A stretch of DNA of 64,000 nucleotides from Bacteroidota bacterium (GTDB lineage: Bacteria; Bacteroidota; Bacteroidia; Cytophagales; Cyclobacteriaceae). The position numbers and the translations under genes were made by a program. Every line of letters begins with the position of its first letter. Within the stretch, counting starts at the first letter, position 1. The stretch is from positions 152,862-216,861 of the forward strand of contig JAFDYT010000008.1 in NCBI GenBank assembly GCA_018266055.1. The letters run 5' to 3'. Positions 16,435 to 26,184 of the stretch are shown here, piece after piece. The notes under the pieces were generated by a model that was given only the letters and a program-made list of their open reading frames with translations, did not search any database and was not told the DNA's origin.

Positions 16435-16514
16435 GAAAAATACCCCAAATTAAGCTAACTTAGCCTAGCCAACTATCAATCCAATTACTATATTTTTACA
16501 CGAAATACCATGAA

Positions 16515-17024
16515 ATGAAAAATTGGAAAATTAGTTTCCTCGCGCTGATCGTTTTAGCTCTCGTTTTTTCTTGTACCAAAGAAACCACAACTCCTTCTGT
16601 CGCTGATACAAAAGGTGCGCTTTTGGCTGGAGCCAAGGGCGGAAGTAAGAGTTGGAAGTTACTCTCAGGCAGTGGCTCAAAAAATGGAGGATCGGCCCAA
16701 GCGCTGAGCTTTGATGTATGCTTCACCGACAACATATATACGTTTACCAATAATGCTGCACAAAGTTATCAGGCCACTGAAGGTGCGGCCAAGTGTGACA
16801 GTGCAGACTCAACCATTGTAGAGAGTGGAAGCTGGGCCTTTACCGGAGATGGTAAATCTCTTTTAGTGGACGGCACTTTCTTTACCCCTGCATCGTCGTT
16901 GTTCGCTGGTATTGGTGTACCTGTCACCATCGTGCAGTTAACCAGCACCAGTTTGCAGGTTTCATTTACACTGTCAAGTTCTTCTTCTTCCTATACCTAC
17001 AACTTAACTTTTGGAAGCATTTAA
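16515..17024 (+). CDS. Lipocalin-like lipoprotein
   Basis: The 169-aa product has a lipobox LVFSC (Cys20) and a Gly/Ser-rich linker. Its beta-barrel-like domain begins KSWKLLSGSG and has SFDVCFTDNIYTF, ESGSWAFTGDGKSLLVDG and VTIVQLTSTSLQVSF strands. The pattern W-K-L then D...N.Y.F...G.W is that of the lipocalin-like (DUF4923/lipocalin_5) lipoproteins of Bacteroidota. Two cysteines outside the lipobox could pair. The stop overlaps the following SGNH hydrolase frame by 14 bp, so both are probably one operon. Confidence 0.75.
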   Translation: MKNWKISFLALIVLALVFSCTKETTTPSVADTKGALLAGAKGGSKSWKLLSGSGSKNGGSAQALSFDVCFTDNIYTFTNNAAQSYQATEGAAKCDSADSTIVESGSWAFTGDGKSLLVDGTFFTPASSLFAGIGVPVTIVQLTSTSLQVSFTLSSSSSSYTYNLTFGSI

Positions 17025-17676
17025 AGTAGGATTACTGTTGGCGGGTTTGGCGTTGAGCAGCCCTACGCTATCGCAATCAAAATCTTCTATGAAATACCTC
17101 GCGTTGGGCGATTCTTATACCATTGGCGAAAGCGTAGCTGAATCCGAACGCTGGCCCAATCAACTCGCAGCATTGCTGGCCTCTAAGCAAAAGGTGGAAA
17201 TTAAAACATCGATCATCGCCACCACAGGCTGGCGTACAGACAACCTGGCCAACGCGGTGACGATCGCCAAATTAAAAAACGAGTACGATCTCGTGTCACT
17301 TCTGATCGGTGTGAATAATCAGTACCAGGGCAAATCAATAGAACAATACGAAATTGAATTTGAACAACTGCTGAAGACGGCCATTGCACTGGCAGGTGGT
17401 GCTAAGGAAAAAGTATTTGTTGTTTCAATTCCGGATTATGGATTTACCCCTTTCGGGGAAAAGAACAAGGATAAAATTTCTGCAGGCATCGACCAGTTCA
17501 ATAATGCAAACAAAAAAATCAGCGATAGCCTGGCGGTAAAATACATTTCCATCACCGACATTTCCCGTCAGGGCTTAATTGATCCCTCGTTAGTCGCTGC
17601 CGATGGACTTCATCCGTCGGGAAAGATGTATGCCTTGTGGGTAACACGAATAGCTGCGATGCTCAATACGAAATAA
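17011..17676 (+). CDS. SGNH/GDSL family hydrolase (secreted, TTG start)
   Basis: The SGNH blocks are present. Block I LALGDSYTIGE carries the nucleophile Ser, Gly of block II lies in TTGWRTD, block III is GVNNQYQG in place of GxND, and block V DGLHPSG carries the Asp-His pair. The protein is an esterase or acyl hydrolase acting outside the cytoplasm. An N-terminal segment FKVGLLLAGLALSSPTLSQS looks like a signal peptide, so I keep the TTG at 17011; the first ATG (17089) would delete it. It overlaps the preceding lipoprotein gene by 14 bp and converges with the PAP2 gene. Substrate unknown. Confidence 0.82.
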   Translation: MEAFKVGLLLAGLALSSPTLSQSKSSMKYLALGDSYTIGESVAESERWPNQLAALLASKQKVEIKTSIIATTGWRTDNLANAVTIAKLKNEYDLVSLLIGVNNQYQGKSIEQYEIEFEQLLKTAIALAGGAKEKVFVVSIPDYGFTPFGEKNKDKISAGIDQFNNANKKISDSLAVKYISITDISRQGLIDPSLVAADGLHPSGKMYALWVTRIAAMLNTK

Positions 17677-18244
17677 GCTGGGTTCTTCCGTAGCGCGAGA
17701 TCAGCCAGATTGAGCACCGGAATCCAATCCATCCGCTCAGCAACCCAACCATTGCTCCAACAAGAATGTCGCCGGGATAATGTACACCCAGGTAAATGCG
17801 TGTGTAACTCATTAACGCAGCCCAGAGAAACAGCCATACTATCTTTTTATAAAAAGGCTTGAGCATGAACCATACGAACAGCGCCGTACCAAACGTATTG
17901 GCAGCATGACTCGATGCAAACCCGAATAGCCCGCCCTTGTATCCATTCACCAAATGTACAAGCCCTATCAGGGAAGGTTCTTGCGAGGGTCTGAGTCGGG
18001 CGAAGAAGGGTTTCATGAGCGACGAAGTAATCTGATCGGCCAAAAGGATGGTAATCGCCGCACCAGCCAGCACATACCATCCGTCGGATTTATATTTTTT
18101 GAAAATTAAAAAGATCAGCAACAGATAGAGCGGAAGCCATACGACGGTTTGTGAAGCATAATACATAAACGAATCCACCATTGGGTGATGGAGTCCGTTC
18201 AAAAAAAGTAAAAGCCTGCGATCAAGCTCAAGTAGCGTATCCAT
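17663..18244 (-). CDS. PAP2 family phosphatase (membrane)
   Basis: Five to six TM helices and the three phosphatase motifs are visible: KPFFARLRP (motif C1), SSHAANT (C2) and SYTRIYLGVHYPGD (C3, with the catalytic His). It belongs to the BacA-independent lipid phosphatases such as undecaprenyl-pyrophosphate or phosphatidylglycerophosphate phosphatases; the specific lipid is not decided by sequence. The start at 18244 (MDTLLELDRR) is chosen because 18325 would lie inside the histidine-kinase gene. It is 1 bp downstream of that kinase and probably co-transcribed. Confidence 0.88.
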   Translation of the reverse strand: MDTLLELDRRLLLFLNGLHHPMVDSFMYYASQTVVWLPLYLLLIFLIFKKYKSDGWYVLAGAAITILLADQITSSLMKPFFARLRPSQEPSLIGLVHLVNGYKGGLFGFASSHAANTFGTALFVWFMLKPFYKKIVWLFLWAALMSYTRIYLGVHYPGDILVGAMVGLLSGWIGFRCSIWLISRYGRTQLISY

Positions 18245-18245
18245 G

Positions 18246-20105
18246 TTATTCGACGGGGTTTGGTGTTTGATCCAAAAAGCTATCCACCCATTCTTCGGCT
18301 TTCTTACGGTCGGTAAAGAACTCAATTTCTATACCGAGTTTTAGTACCGCTTCTTTAATCCTGTTTCTATAGTCTTCGTTGTGTTGGTCTAGCTGATACA
18401 CGTTGGCAATTTTGCGTAGCCCTTGTCTTACGGATTCAGGCAAAATCGTGGTGACCATCCACTGCTGATCTTCCGGTGCAATTTTACCTTGCTTACTGAG
18501 GTCGGATATCCAGAAAGGCGTGTGGTAAAGTTTTACCATCTCCAGGGATTTGGCGAATAGTTCGCGATATTCTGAACTGATCACTTGTTTTTTCCAGATC
18601 AACCCAGCACAATTGGTCCGTGCATTGTAAAAGATCGAACCATAATCACTTTCAAAAACGACTTGCCCTTCGATTTCGTCAGGTTCTTTAAAGGTGACTT
18701 TAAACGTGGTTCCCACATTAAGCTCGCTCGATACTTCCACGGTTCCTCCCAACGACTCGATCTGAAGCTTTACCAGATACAGCCCCAGGCCTTTTCCATC
18801 GGTGTGGGTGTGAAAGCGTTTGTACAAGCCAAAGATGTTGCGGTTGAACTGCTCCAGATTCATACCCAAACCGTTGTCGCTTACCGTGAGGACAATCATT
18901 CCTTGTCCTTGAATGGATTGAATTTTTAGATGAAGTGGGCGCTGAGGCGACCTGTATTTAATGGCATTACTGGCGAGGTTGTAGAGAATACTGGTCACAA
19001 TAGGTCGCACAGTGTACACAAAAGGAGCTTCCCTGAAATGCGACTCAATACGCATGTCAGGTTGGATAAAGGTCACCAACCCGCGCAGCACCATACTCCA
19101 TTCTTCCTGAAAGAAAACTTTTTCGCGTATGCGATAGATGTCGTTACGAATGTCAATGATTTTGCCCAAGTCGCGAATCACTTCATCAAACTCTTTAGCC
19201 GACCGCGATACCAGCTTTACTAATTCCAGCTGGCCACCTTTGAGTTCTGAAAGATCTTTTTCCATCAGGTTGGTGAGGCCCATCAGGCGGGCGAGCGGGC
19301 CGCGCAGATTGTGCGATATGGTATAGGAAAACTGCTGAAGCTCGTTATTGTATTTCACCAATTCCTTGTTCGACTGAAGGAGTTCTTTGTTTCGGGCAAG
19401 CAATTCCGACTGCAATCCCGACTGGATTTTTAACAGGGTTTGCTTTTGTTCTTCAATCAATCGGTTGGCGTTGAGCAGTTGCTCCTGATTGGCAATCAGT
19501 TCTTCCGATTGGGCCGTGATCTCATTATTCTGTTCGGCGATTTCCTTCTTTTGAAGTTCGAGTTTCAGGTTGGCGTTATGAAGGTAGCTGATCAGCACTT
19601 CGTTGTCTTGCATTGCTTTGTCGCTCAACCGTTTTTCAAACAGTAGGGATACCAGGATGAAGGCATAGGCGGCGATGGGGTAGAAGTTGGCTACGAAATA
19701 ATATCTTGGCTCACTGTTTACCAATTGAAAGTAGCCTACGCCAGCCAGGTTGAAGATCAAATCCAAAGCTACCAGTAAAACCCCGCTTACCAGTAGAGAT
19801 GAAATGAGCAATCGTCTCTCGGCAATCTGAATGACCAACAGCGGGATGACCATGGTACCAGTAAGGAAAAATCTCACGTCCAGGTAGTGCAGGATAGTCA
19901 ATTCATTAGGATAAAATACCTTGCTGAGTACTGAGATGGCCACTACATTTAGAGGAGGCATGGCACACACCAGCCAGCGGCTGGCTCCGGTAAACCTGTA
20001 ATAGTTCAAGACCAGCGGAATCAACGTGATGATAGAGGAGATAAGGATGAGTACAAGAAGCCACGGATAATTCCGGTATTCAAATACAAGGAGAAAGGAA
20101 ATCAC
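18246..20105 (-). CDS. Membrane sensor histidine kinase
   Basis: The N-terminal ~160 residues hold about six hydrophobic segments, followed by a coiled coil (~165-255). The HisKA box has the phospho-acceptor His265 (SHNLRGPLARLMG, the Bacteroidota variant of the H-box). HATPase_c motifs N (ILYNLASNAIKYR), G1 (DNGLGM) and G2 (GKGLGLYLVK) follow. The C-terminal ~130 residues form an extra domain with a SpoIIAA/STAS-like pattern ending AEEWVDSFLDQ. No receiver domain is visible here. The annotated GTG start may be too short: the frame is open for another ~55 codons upstream (to 20270) without ATG, GTG or TTG, so the true start may be a rare codon. Confidence 0.88.
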   Translation of the reverse strand: MISFLLVFEYRNYPWLLVLILISSIITLIPLVLNYYRFTGASRWLVCAMPPLNVVAISVLSKVFYPNELTILHYLDVRFFLTGTMVIPLLVIQIAERRLLISSLLVSGVLLVALDLIFNLAGVGYFQLVNSEPRYYFVANFYPIAAYAFILVSLLFEKRLSDKAMQDNEVLISYLHNANLKLELQKKEIAEQNNEITAQSEELIANQEQLLNANRLIEEQKQTLLKIQSGLQSELLARNKELLQSNKELVKYNNELQQFSYTISHNLRGPLARLMGLTNLMEKDLSELKGGQLELVKLVSRSAKEFDEVIRDLGKIIDIRNDIYRIREKVFFQEEWSMVLRGLVTFIQPDMRIESHFREAPFVYTVRPIVTSILYNLASNAIKYRSPQRPLHLKIQSIQGQGMIVLTVSDNGLGMNLEQFNRNIFGLYKRFHTHTDGKGLGLYLVKLQIESLGGTVEVSSELNVGTTFKVTFKEPDEIEGQVVFESDYGSIFYNARTNCAGLIWKKQVISSEYRELFAKSLEMVKLYHTPFWISDLSKQGKIAPEDQQWMVTTILPESVRQGLRKIANVYQLDQHNEDYRNRIKEAVLKLGIEIEFFTDRKKAEEWVDSFLDQTPNPVE

Positions 20106-20275
20106 CAGGTTGGCGATGGCAATTAGATTTGTAATGACTACATTTCTATTTTCCGTACTCGACTTTTCCGGTGAAGTACCTGTTTGTAGGATATGGAGAA
20201 AAAATGTTTTCAGAAATGAAGGGTCGGCTATTATATTTTTAGCGCAATTATCTTAAAATTAAGCAAAAATTGTCT

Positions 20276-21757
20276 ATGGAACGTTTTGATCTTGTAGTAA
20301 TTGGAGCCGGTCCGTCCGGTTATGCCGCTGCCATGCGGGCGATCGATTTTAAGAAAAAGACACTGCTGATCGAGAAATCAAAAGTAGGGGGAGCCGGGGT
20401 CACCAACGGTGCGCTCTCCTCCAAAACGTGGTGGGAACTGGCCCGCGAAGCCTCCGCTTTTCGCAAAAACCTGAAACGCTATAACATCAAAGCCCCTGAT
20501 ATCAATTATAAAGAGATACAGGCCGAAGTAAGAAAGGCGGTGCACGAACGTAAGGCTATGCTCGAAGAGCATATCGATATGCTGAAGAACTCTAACTATT
20601 CCGAATTGCTGCAACTAAAGACCGGCACGGCAACCCTGATCAGCAACAACGAAATCGAGATTGTACACGGCGCACACAAGGAAGTAGTGTGGGCAGATTA
20701 TATCATCCTGGCCACTGGTAGTCGCCCTCGTTACCTGCCTGAGCTTCCCATCGACGAACGCATCGTGATGACCAGCGAGGGGATTGAAAATATGGAAGAC
20801 TTTCCGGAGAGTATGGTCATCGTAGGGGCCGGGGTAATTGGTTGCGAGTATGCCACGATCTTTTCGGGATTCGGAAGAACAAAGGTTCACCTCATCGATA
20901 AAGGCGACCGTATCCTTCCTTTTGAAGATGAAGATGTGGTGAGCATCATCGAGCGGAATATGGAAAACAACGGCGTGCTCATCCATCGCAATTCCCGTCT
21001 GATCAGCATGAAGGAAGTGAACAACCGCGTGGAGTACGAATTGGAATATACCGACGGTAGCCAGGAAATTTTTAATGTAGAAAAAGCCCTGGTATCGGTG
21101 GGACGTGTGGCCAACCTCGAAGACTTATGGGGCGACCGCGTGGACATCTCTATGACCAAACGTGGTATTTTTAACAACGACACCCAGACCAACATCAGCA
21201 ACATCTATGCAGTGGGCGATCTTACCGCCGATATTTCACTGGTGAATGTCGGTGAACTCGAAGGCCGGTATGCGGTCGAAAAAATATTCGGTAAACCTAA
21301 CCGGAAATTGGTGTACGAAAACATCAGTACGATTATGTTCTTAAGCCCTGAAGTGGCCGGTGTGGGACTCAACGAGACGCAGGCGCGTGAGATGAAGATC
21401 GACTACAAAGTGGTGACGCAAGAATACAGCACGATACCGCGCGCCATTGCTAAACGCAACACGCAAGGATTTATCAAGCTGTTGGTGACCAACGACGACC
21501 AGATGAAAATTTTGGGAATGAAAGTGGTGGGAAACAATGCCAGCAGCGCCATCCAGGCAGTAGCCGTTTTGATTTCGATGGACAAAGGTATTGAAGAGCT
21601 GGCCGAGTGCGTGCATCCACACCCAAGCATCACCGAAGGTATTCAGGAGTGTGTGCGCATGCTGATGGGTAAGTCTTTATTCAAGCCCACCGCGCTGCGC
21701 GGCAGGCTGTCGTGCAGGCGCTGTGTGAACGGCGTGTACGAAGACATCGTTTTCTGA
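20276..21757 (+). CDS. Flavoprotein disulfide reductase-like oxidoreductase lacking both redox cysteines
   Basis: A two-dinucleotide-domain fold is clear: FAD motif VVIGAGPSGYAAAM, NAD(P) motif VIVGAGVIGCEYATIF, and the C-terminal dimer domain with HPHPSITE. In lipoamide dehydrogenase the active-site disulfide is GGxCxxxGCxPSK. Here the segment reads GGAGVTNGALSSK, so both cysteines are replaced (Gly41 and Ala46, counted from ATG 20276). It therefore cannot do lipoamide chemistry in the usual way and may act as a transhydrogenase or reductase. A C-terminal SCRRC pair lies near residue 480. TTG at 20270 is an alternative start. It is followed by a lipoprotein gene 21 bp away. Confidence 0.8.
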   Translation: MERFDLVVIGAGPSGYAAAMRAIDFKKKTLLIEKSKVGGAGVTNGALSSKTWWELAREASAFRKNLKRYNIKAPDINYKEIQAEVRKAVHERKAMLEEHIDMLKNSNYSELLQLKTGTATLISNNEIEIVHGAHKEVVWADYIILATGSRPRYLPELPIDERIVMTSEGIENMEDFPESMVIVGAGVIGCEYATIFSGFGRTKVHLIDKGDRILPFEDEDVVSIIERNMENNGVLIHRNSRLISMKEVNNRVEYELEYTDGSQEIFNVEKALVSVGRVANLEDLWGDRVDISMTKRGIFNNDTQTNISNIYAVGDLTADISLVNVGELEGRYAVEKIFGKPNRKLVYENISTIMFLSPEVAGVGLNETQAREMKIDYKVVTQEYSTIPRAIAKRNTQGFIKLLVTNDDQMKILGMKVVGNNASSAIQAVAVLISMDKGIEELAECVHPHPSITEGIQECVRMLMGKSLFKPTALRGRLSCRRCVNGVYEDIVF

Positions 21758-21778
21758 TTTTTTACGTTTACCGCCTTT

Positions 21779-22357
21779 ATGAAAACAAAGTTGCTCTTTC
21801 TTGGTATTGCGTCTGGTATCCTAAGTTCATGTTCGTTTGAAAACTATTATCGCGCAAGCTATCAGCGAGCAGTTCATCCTTACGAGCAAATCAACTTTGT
21901 GACGCTGGTAAAAAAATACATGGACAAAGAAGAGAAGCTCAAGCCCGGAACTATCGAGGGGATATACTCCGTGTCAAGCCTTGTGCTTAAGAAAAGCAAA
22001 GGGCTTTTTTCTTCCGAAGAACATGAGCGCACCGTTGATCAGAAAGATCATTACGCCAAGATTGCCATTTTAAAAGACAACCTGCACAACAACCGCGAAT
22101 ACATTGAAGTGCCTATCGACAAAGACTACCTCGCTTCTTACTCCGTGCGCGGAGAGTTTACTACATTGTCAGAAGGAAATATTCTGGTGCTGAAACATTT
22201 TGAGCCGAAGAATAAAGTGCTTACGTACGCCTTTACCTACGATGCTGAAAAAGATATTCTGGAAGGAGTCCGAACAGAAACAAGCGGCAACGTGACCTAT
22301 ACCTACAAACTCACTTTCGTAAAATTGTATCCTAAATTTGGAGAGGCACGCAATTGA
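21779..22357 (+). CDS. Lipoprotein of unknown function
   Basis: The 192-aa product has a lipobox LSSC (Cys18) after a short hydrophobic core. The mature part is rich in charged residues and shows a DUF-like repeat of TLVKKYMDKEEKLKPGTIEGIYSVSSL and strand-rich segments (LTYAFTYDAEKDIL, YTYKLTFVKLYP). It may be translationally coupled to the flavoprotein upstream. The stop at 22357 abuts the end of the convergent his operon at 22358 with no gap. No family recognised. Confidence 0.68.
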   Translation: MKTKLLFLGIASGILSSCSFENYYRASYQRAVHPYEQINFVTLVKKYMDKEEKLKPGTIEGIYSVSSLVLKKSKGLFSSEEHERTVDQKDHYAKIAILKDNLHNNREYIEVPIDKDYLASYSVRGEFTTLSEGNILVLKHFEPKNKVLTYAFTYDAEKDILEGVRTETSGNVTYTYKLTFVKLYPKFGEARN

Positions 22358-22954
22358 TTACTTGTGGCGCTGCTTTAAAATTTTAATCACATCATCCAAC
22401 TCAAAGCCTTTGGCGGTAAGCAGCACAAGGTAATGATACATCAGGTCGGCGGCTTCGTTCAAGAATAGATCTTTGTTGTTGTCTTTGGCTTCGATCACCA
22501 GCTCCACGGCCTCTTCGCCCACTTTCTGCGCTACCTTATTTATTCCGGCATCAAACAGCGTGTTCGTGTATGAACCGGGTTTCGGATTCTTCTTTCTCTC
22601 CTGAATAATTTTCTCTAAAAAATACACTCCGTTGCATTCATTCTTGAATCCAAAGCAACTGTCGGCGCCGGTGTGACAAACAGGACCTGCCGGTTTTACT
22701 TTGGCCAGCAGCGTGTCGTTGTCGCAGTCTTCACTAATGTCTACAAGAGTTAGAAAGTTACCCGACGTTTCGCCTTTGGTCCAGAGCCGCTTTTTAGATC
22801 GGCTGTAAAAAGTAATTCGTTTTTCTTTCAACGTTACAGCCAACGCTTCTTCGTTCATGTAACCAAGCATAAGCACTACGTTGGTCTGCGCGTCTTGCAC
22901 AATGCAGGGGATAAGCCCGCCCGCTTTGTTAAAATCTAGTTTGGATACCTCCAT
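22358..22954 (-). CDS. hisIE: Bifunctional phosphoribosyl-AMP cyclohydrolase / phosphoribosyl-ATP pyrophosphatase
   Basis: The HisI part (about 1-110) has PVCHTGADSCFG with zinc-site cysteines and RITFYSRSKKRLWTKGETSGN. The HisE part (about 115-198) is a MazG-like helical domain with VGEEAVELVIEAKD. It catalyses steps 2 and 3 of histidine biosynthesis. It is the last gene of the operon, 1 bp downstream of hisF. Confidence 0.95.
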   Translation of the reverse strand: MEVSKLDFNKAGGLIPCIVQDAQTNVVLMLGYMNEEALAVTLKEKRITFYSRSKKRLWTKGETSGNFLTLVDISEDCDNDTLLAKVKPAGPVCHTGADSCFGFKNECNGVYFLEKIIQERKKNPKPGSYTNTLFDAGINKVAQKVGEEAVELVIEAKDNNKDLFLNEAADLMYHYLVLLTAKGFELDDVIKILKQRHK

Positions 22955-22955
22955 G

Positions 22956-23711
22956 TTAATGCCTGATCGGTAAGTGGTGGTCGATTAATATTTTCTTTAG
23001 TTCCGGAATTTTTATTTCACCGAAGTGAAAAACACTGGCAGCCAGGGCCGCGTCTGCTTTTCCGAGCGTGAATGCTTCCACGAAGTGAAAAGGTAAGCCG
23101 GCACCACCTGACGCAATCACCGGTATTGTTAACAACTGATTTAACTTGGCCAGTGGATCAAGCGCAAATCCATTTTTAGTGCCGTCGTGATCCATGCTGG
23201 TAAAAAGGATTTCGCCGGCGCCGCGTTCCTGACCTTCTTTTGCCCAGCTGAATAATTTCTTATCGACGGGTTTGGTGCCACCATGCGTGTGTACTGTCCA
23301 TTGGTTGTCGACCTTACGGGCATCAATAGCCAGTACTACAAACTGCGAACCGAACTGTGCGCAAAGCTGATCGATCAGTTCAGGATTTCGCACGGCCGCT
23401 GAATTGATACTTACTTTGTCTGCACCGGCTTCGAGCAATGGAGCCACGTCTTCTACCGAGTTGATTCCGCCGCCTACGGTAAAGGGAATGTTGATTCGCT
23501 CGGCAATACGCTTCACTAAAGAAGCAAACGTCTTTCGCTTTTCATTCGTGGCAGAGATATCCAGAAACACCAGTTCATCGGCGCCCTGGTCGGCATACAC
23601 TGCGGCCAACTCCACCGGGTCGCCGGCGTCGCGCAGGTCAATAAAGTTCACACCTTTCACCGTGCGCCCGTCTTTAATATCAAGACAAGGGATGATTCGT
23701 TTGGTCAGCAT
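22956..23711 (-). CDS. hisF: Imidazole glycerol phosphate synthase cyclase subunit
   Basis: A (beta/alpha)8 barrel of 251 aa starting [23 protein letters not shown], with catalytic Asp in CLDIKDG and in LAIDARKV, and the phosphate-binding glycines VGGGI and ASGGAG. It forms the synthase complex with HisH and makes IGP and AICAR. It overlaps hisA by 1 bp. Confidence 0.97.
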   Translation of the reverse strand: MLTKRIIPCLDIKDGRTVKGVNFIDLRDAGDPVELAAVYADQGADELVFLDISATNEKRKTFASLVKRIAERINIPFTVGGGINSVEDVAPLLEAGADKVSINSAAVRNPELIDQLCAQFGSQFVVLAIDARKVDNQWTVHTHGGTKPVDKKLFSWAKEGQERGAGEILFTSMDHDGTKNGFALDPLAKLNQLLTIPVIASGGAGLPFHFVEAFTLGKADAALAASVFHFGEIKIPELKKILIDHHLPIRH

Positions 23712-24424
23712 TACAAGCCTTTCAGTTCACTGAGTTTGATCTTTCCTTCGTAGATGGCTTTGCCGATAATTACGCCGTACACGCCAATCTTCTTTAACTC
23801 GCGAAGGTCGTCGAGAGAGGAAATCCCACCGCTGGCGGTAATCTTCAGCGTAGGGAATCGGCTAAGAAAGTCTTTGTATAATTCAAAGTTGGGACCTTTC
23901 AACATGCCGTCTGATCCAATGTCGGTGCAGGTAAGGTACTCAAGGCCGTGGTCCATGAATTGTTTCGCCAGATCAAATACGCGGAAGTTGGCCGACTCAA
24001 GCCAGCCGTTGATCATTACGTTTTCGCCTTTCACGTCGGCACTTAGAATGAAATTCTCCGGGCCGTACTTTTTCATCCATCCTAAAAACTTCTCTGGTTG
24101 TTTGATGGCTAGACTACCGATGTTAATCTGGTTCACGCCCAGCTCCAACAGATCTTCTACTTCCTGTTCTTCCGCTACGCCGCCGCCAAAGTCAACCGTG
24201 AGGGCCGTTTTGCTTTGGATGTCTTCAATCACTTTCCAGTTGACTACCTTTCCTTTTTTGGCGCCGTTGAGATCCACCAGGTGAAGGTACTCCAGATCGG
24301 CTTGTTGAAATTCAAGGGCTACATGCACCGGGTTCTCATTGTAGACTTTCACTTTGCCGTAATCGCCTTGGGTGAGCCGAACGCATTTGCCATCAATAAT
24401 ATCTATCGCAGGGATAATCTTCAT
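23711..24424 (-). CDS. hisA: Phosphoribosylformimino-5-aminoimidazole carboxamide ribotide isomerase
   Basis: The 237-aa half-barrel-duplicated TIM barrel starts [22 protein letters not shown] (catalytic Asp in AIDI). It carries VDFGGGV and ITASGGI phosphate sites and [14 protein letters not shown] with the second catalytic Asp. It isomerises ProFAR to PRFAR for HisHF. It sits in the usual place between hisH and hisF. Confidence 0.97.
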   Translation of the reverse strand: MKIIPAIDIIDGKCVRLTQGDYGKVKVYNENPVHVALEFQQADLEYLHLVDLNGAKKGKVVNWKVIEDIQSKTALTVDFGGGVAEEQEVEDLLELGVNQINIGSLAIKQPEKFLGWMKKYGPENFILSADVKGENVMINGWLESANFRVFDLAKQFMDHGLEYLTCTDIGSDGMLKGPNFELYKDFLSRFPTLKITASGGISSLDDLRELKKIGVYGVIIGKAIYEGKIKLSELKGL

Positions 24425-24433
24425 GACGAAAAA

Positions 24434-25021
24434 TTAGGACTTATTCAGAAAGCTTTCTATGACTTTTACTCCTACCTGAGCTGACTTTTCAGGGTGAAAT
24501 TGCACGGCGTAAAAATTGTCCTTATTCATCGCAGAACTGAAGGGAAGGGTGTACTCGGTAATGGCCGACGTGTAGGGAGTAAGGGGCACATAAAAACTAT
24601 GCACGAAATATACGAATTGTTCATTGAGTTCCGCGCCAAGCCAGCCCTTTGTTGTAGTCATGGAATTCCACCCCATGTGTGGTACTTTATGATCGTTGTC
24701 AGGTTTAAACTGTTTCACTGTCTCTTCAAAAACGCCGAGACACGGTGTATTGTTTTCCTCCGAGTGTTTGCAGAGCAATTGCATGCCGAGGCAGATGCCC
24801 AATACAGGTTGTTTCAAACCCACAATGAGCTGGTCTAGCTTTCGTTCTTTCAGGTATTTCATGGTAGAACTAGCTTCGCCCACACCGGGAAAAATCACTT
24901 TATCCGCTGCGCGTATTTCTTCCGGTGAATCGGTGATAGAGAAATCCACTTGAAGTCGCTCCAGCGCAAACGCCACCGACCGGATATTCCCTGCATTGTA
25001 TTTGATGACAGCAATCTTCAT
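24434..25021 (-). CDS. hisH: Imidazole glycerol phosphate synthase glutaminase subunit
   Basis: The 195-aa class I glutaminase has nucleophile Cys in GICLGMQLL and His/Glu in VQFHPEKS, with the oxyanion loop in FPGVGEAS. It supplies ammonia to HisF. The 5' spacer (25022-25068) holds a short stuttering repeat of ACTTA/ATAACCTATA type. Confidence 0.96.
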   Translation of the reverse strand: MKIAVIKYNAGNIRSVAFALERLQVDFSITDSPEEIRAADKVIFPGVGEASSTMKYLKERKLDQLIVGLKQPVLGICLGMQLLCKHSEENNTPCLGVFEETVKQFKPDNDHKVPHMGWNSMTTTKGWLGAELNEQFVYFVHSFYVPLTPYTSAITEYTLPFSSAMNKDNFYAVQFHPEKSAQVGVKVIESFLNKS

Positions 25022-25068
25022 GATTTAGAGGTACTGATACTTAAAACTTACAACCTATAACTTATAAC

Positions 25069-26184
25069 CTATAGCGTCCCCTTAGTGCTTGGCAATTCAT
25101 TGCCCTCTTTCTTCACCGCCATTTTTATTGCTTTCGCGAACGCTTTAAAAATCGCTTCGATCTTATGATGCTCGTTGGTGCCTTCGGCTTTGATGTTGAG
25201 GTTGGCTTTAGATGCATCGCTGAACGACTTGAAGAAATGCAGAAACATTTCGGTAGGCATTTCACCTACTTTTTCTCTTTTAAATTCTGCTTCCCACACC
25301 AGCCACGGTCTTCCGCCGAAGTCAAGCGCCACTTGTGCCAGGCAGTCATCCATCGGTAAGCAAAAGCCATAGCGCTCGATGCCACGCTTGTCGCCAAGCG
25401 CTTTGATGAAGGCTTCGCCGAGTGTCAGCGCCGTGTCTTCAATGGTGTGATGTTCGTCGATGTGGAGGTCGCCTTTCACCTGAACGAGCAAATCAATTTG
25501 TCCGTGCCGCGCGATTTGTTCGAGCATGTGATCGAAGAAGCCTAGTCCGGTGTTGATTTCTGCTTTACCGCTGCCGTCGAGATTTACCGTGACGGAGATG
25601 TTTGTTTCTTTGGTAGTGCGTGTTACCTGAGCGATGCGTTTGGGCTTTACCGTTTCATAGATTTCTTTCCATGAATTGGTCATCAGCGCACAATACTCCT
25701 GCACCGATGCTTCGGCGAGTTTGTCGCTCATGTCTTTAGATGTAATCAGAATTCCTTTGGCGCCGAGGTTTTTCGCCAGGATAATGTCGGTAACGCGATC
25801 TCCGATGACGAATGAATTTTTCAGGTCGTACTGTTCAGAGAAATACTGCGTGAGCATACCCGTGCCTGGTTTGCGTGTGGGTTTGTTCTCGTGCGGCATC
25901 GAGCCGTCAATGTGGATGTTCGTGAATTTGATTCCTTCGCCTTCCAGTGCTTTGAGCACCTTGTTTTGCACGGCCATGAACGTATGCTCAGGAAAGCTTG
26001 CGGTGCCGAGGCCATCCTGATTGCTGACCATGACCAGTTCGTATTCGCCTTCGGCGGCAATTTTACTTAACCATGTGAATACGCCCGGGATAAACTCCAG
26101 GGCTTCGAGTGTGTCGATCTGCGGATTTTCAGGTGGCTCAACGATGATCGTACCGTCGCGGTCGATGAATAGTACTTTCTTCAT
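25069..26184 (-). CDS. hisB: Bifunctional histidinol-phosphatase / imidazoleglycerol-phosphate dehydratase
   Basis: The N-terminal HAD-type phosphatase has FIDRDGT (nucleophile Asp), VSNQDG and [15 protein letters not shown]. The C-terminal dehydratase (from ~185) has [45 protein letters not shown] and the closing [19 protein letters not shown] with its metal-binding His/Glu. It is the bifunctional form of 371 aa. It overlaps hisC by 4 bp (ATGA). Confidence 0.97.
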   Translation of the reverse strand: MKKVLFIDRDGTIIVEPPENPQIDTLEALEFIPGVFTWLSKIAAEGEYELVMVSNQDGLGTASFPEHTFMAVQNKVLKALEGEGIKFTNIHIDGSMPHENKPTRKPGTGMLTQYFSEQYDLKNSFVIGDRVTDIILAKNLGAKGILITSKDMSDKLAEASVQEYCALMTNSWKEIYETVKPKRIAQVTRTTKETNISVTVNLDGSGKAEINTGLGFFDHMLEQIARHGQIDLLVQVKGDLHIDEHHTIEDTALTLGEAFIKALGDKRGIERYGFCLPMDDCLAQVALDFGGRPWLVWEAEFKREKVGEMPTEMFLHFFKSFSDASKANLNIKAEGTNEHHKIEAIFKAFAKAIKMAVKKEGNELPSTKGTL

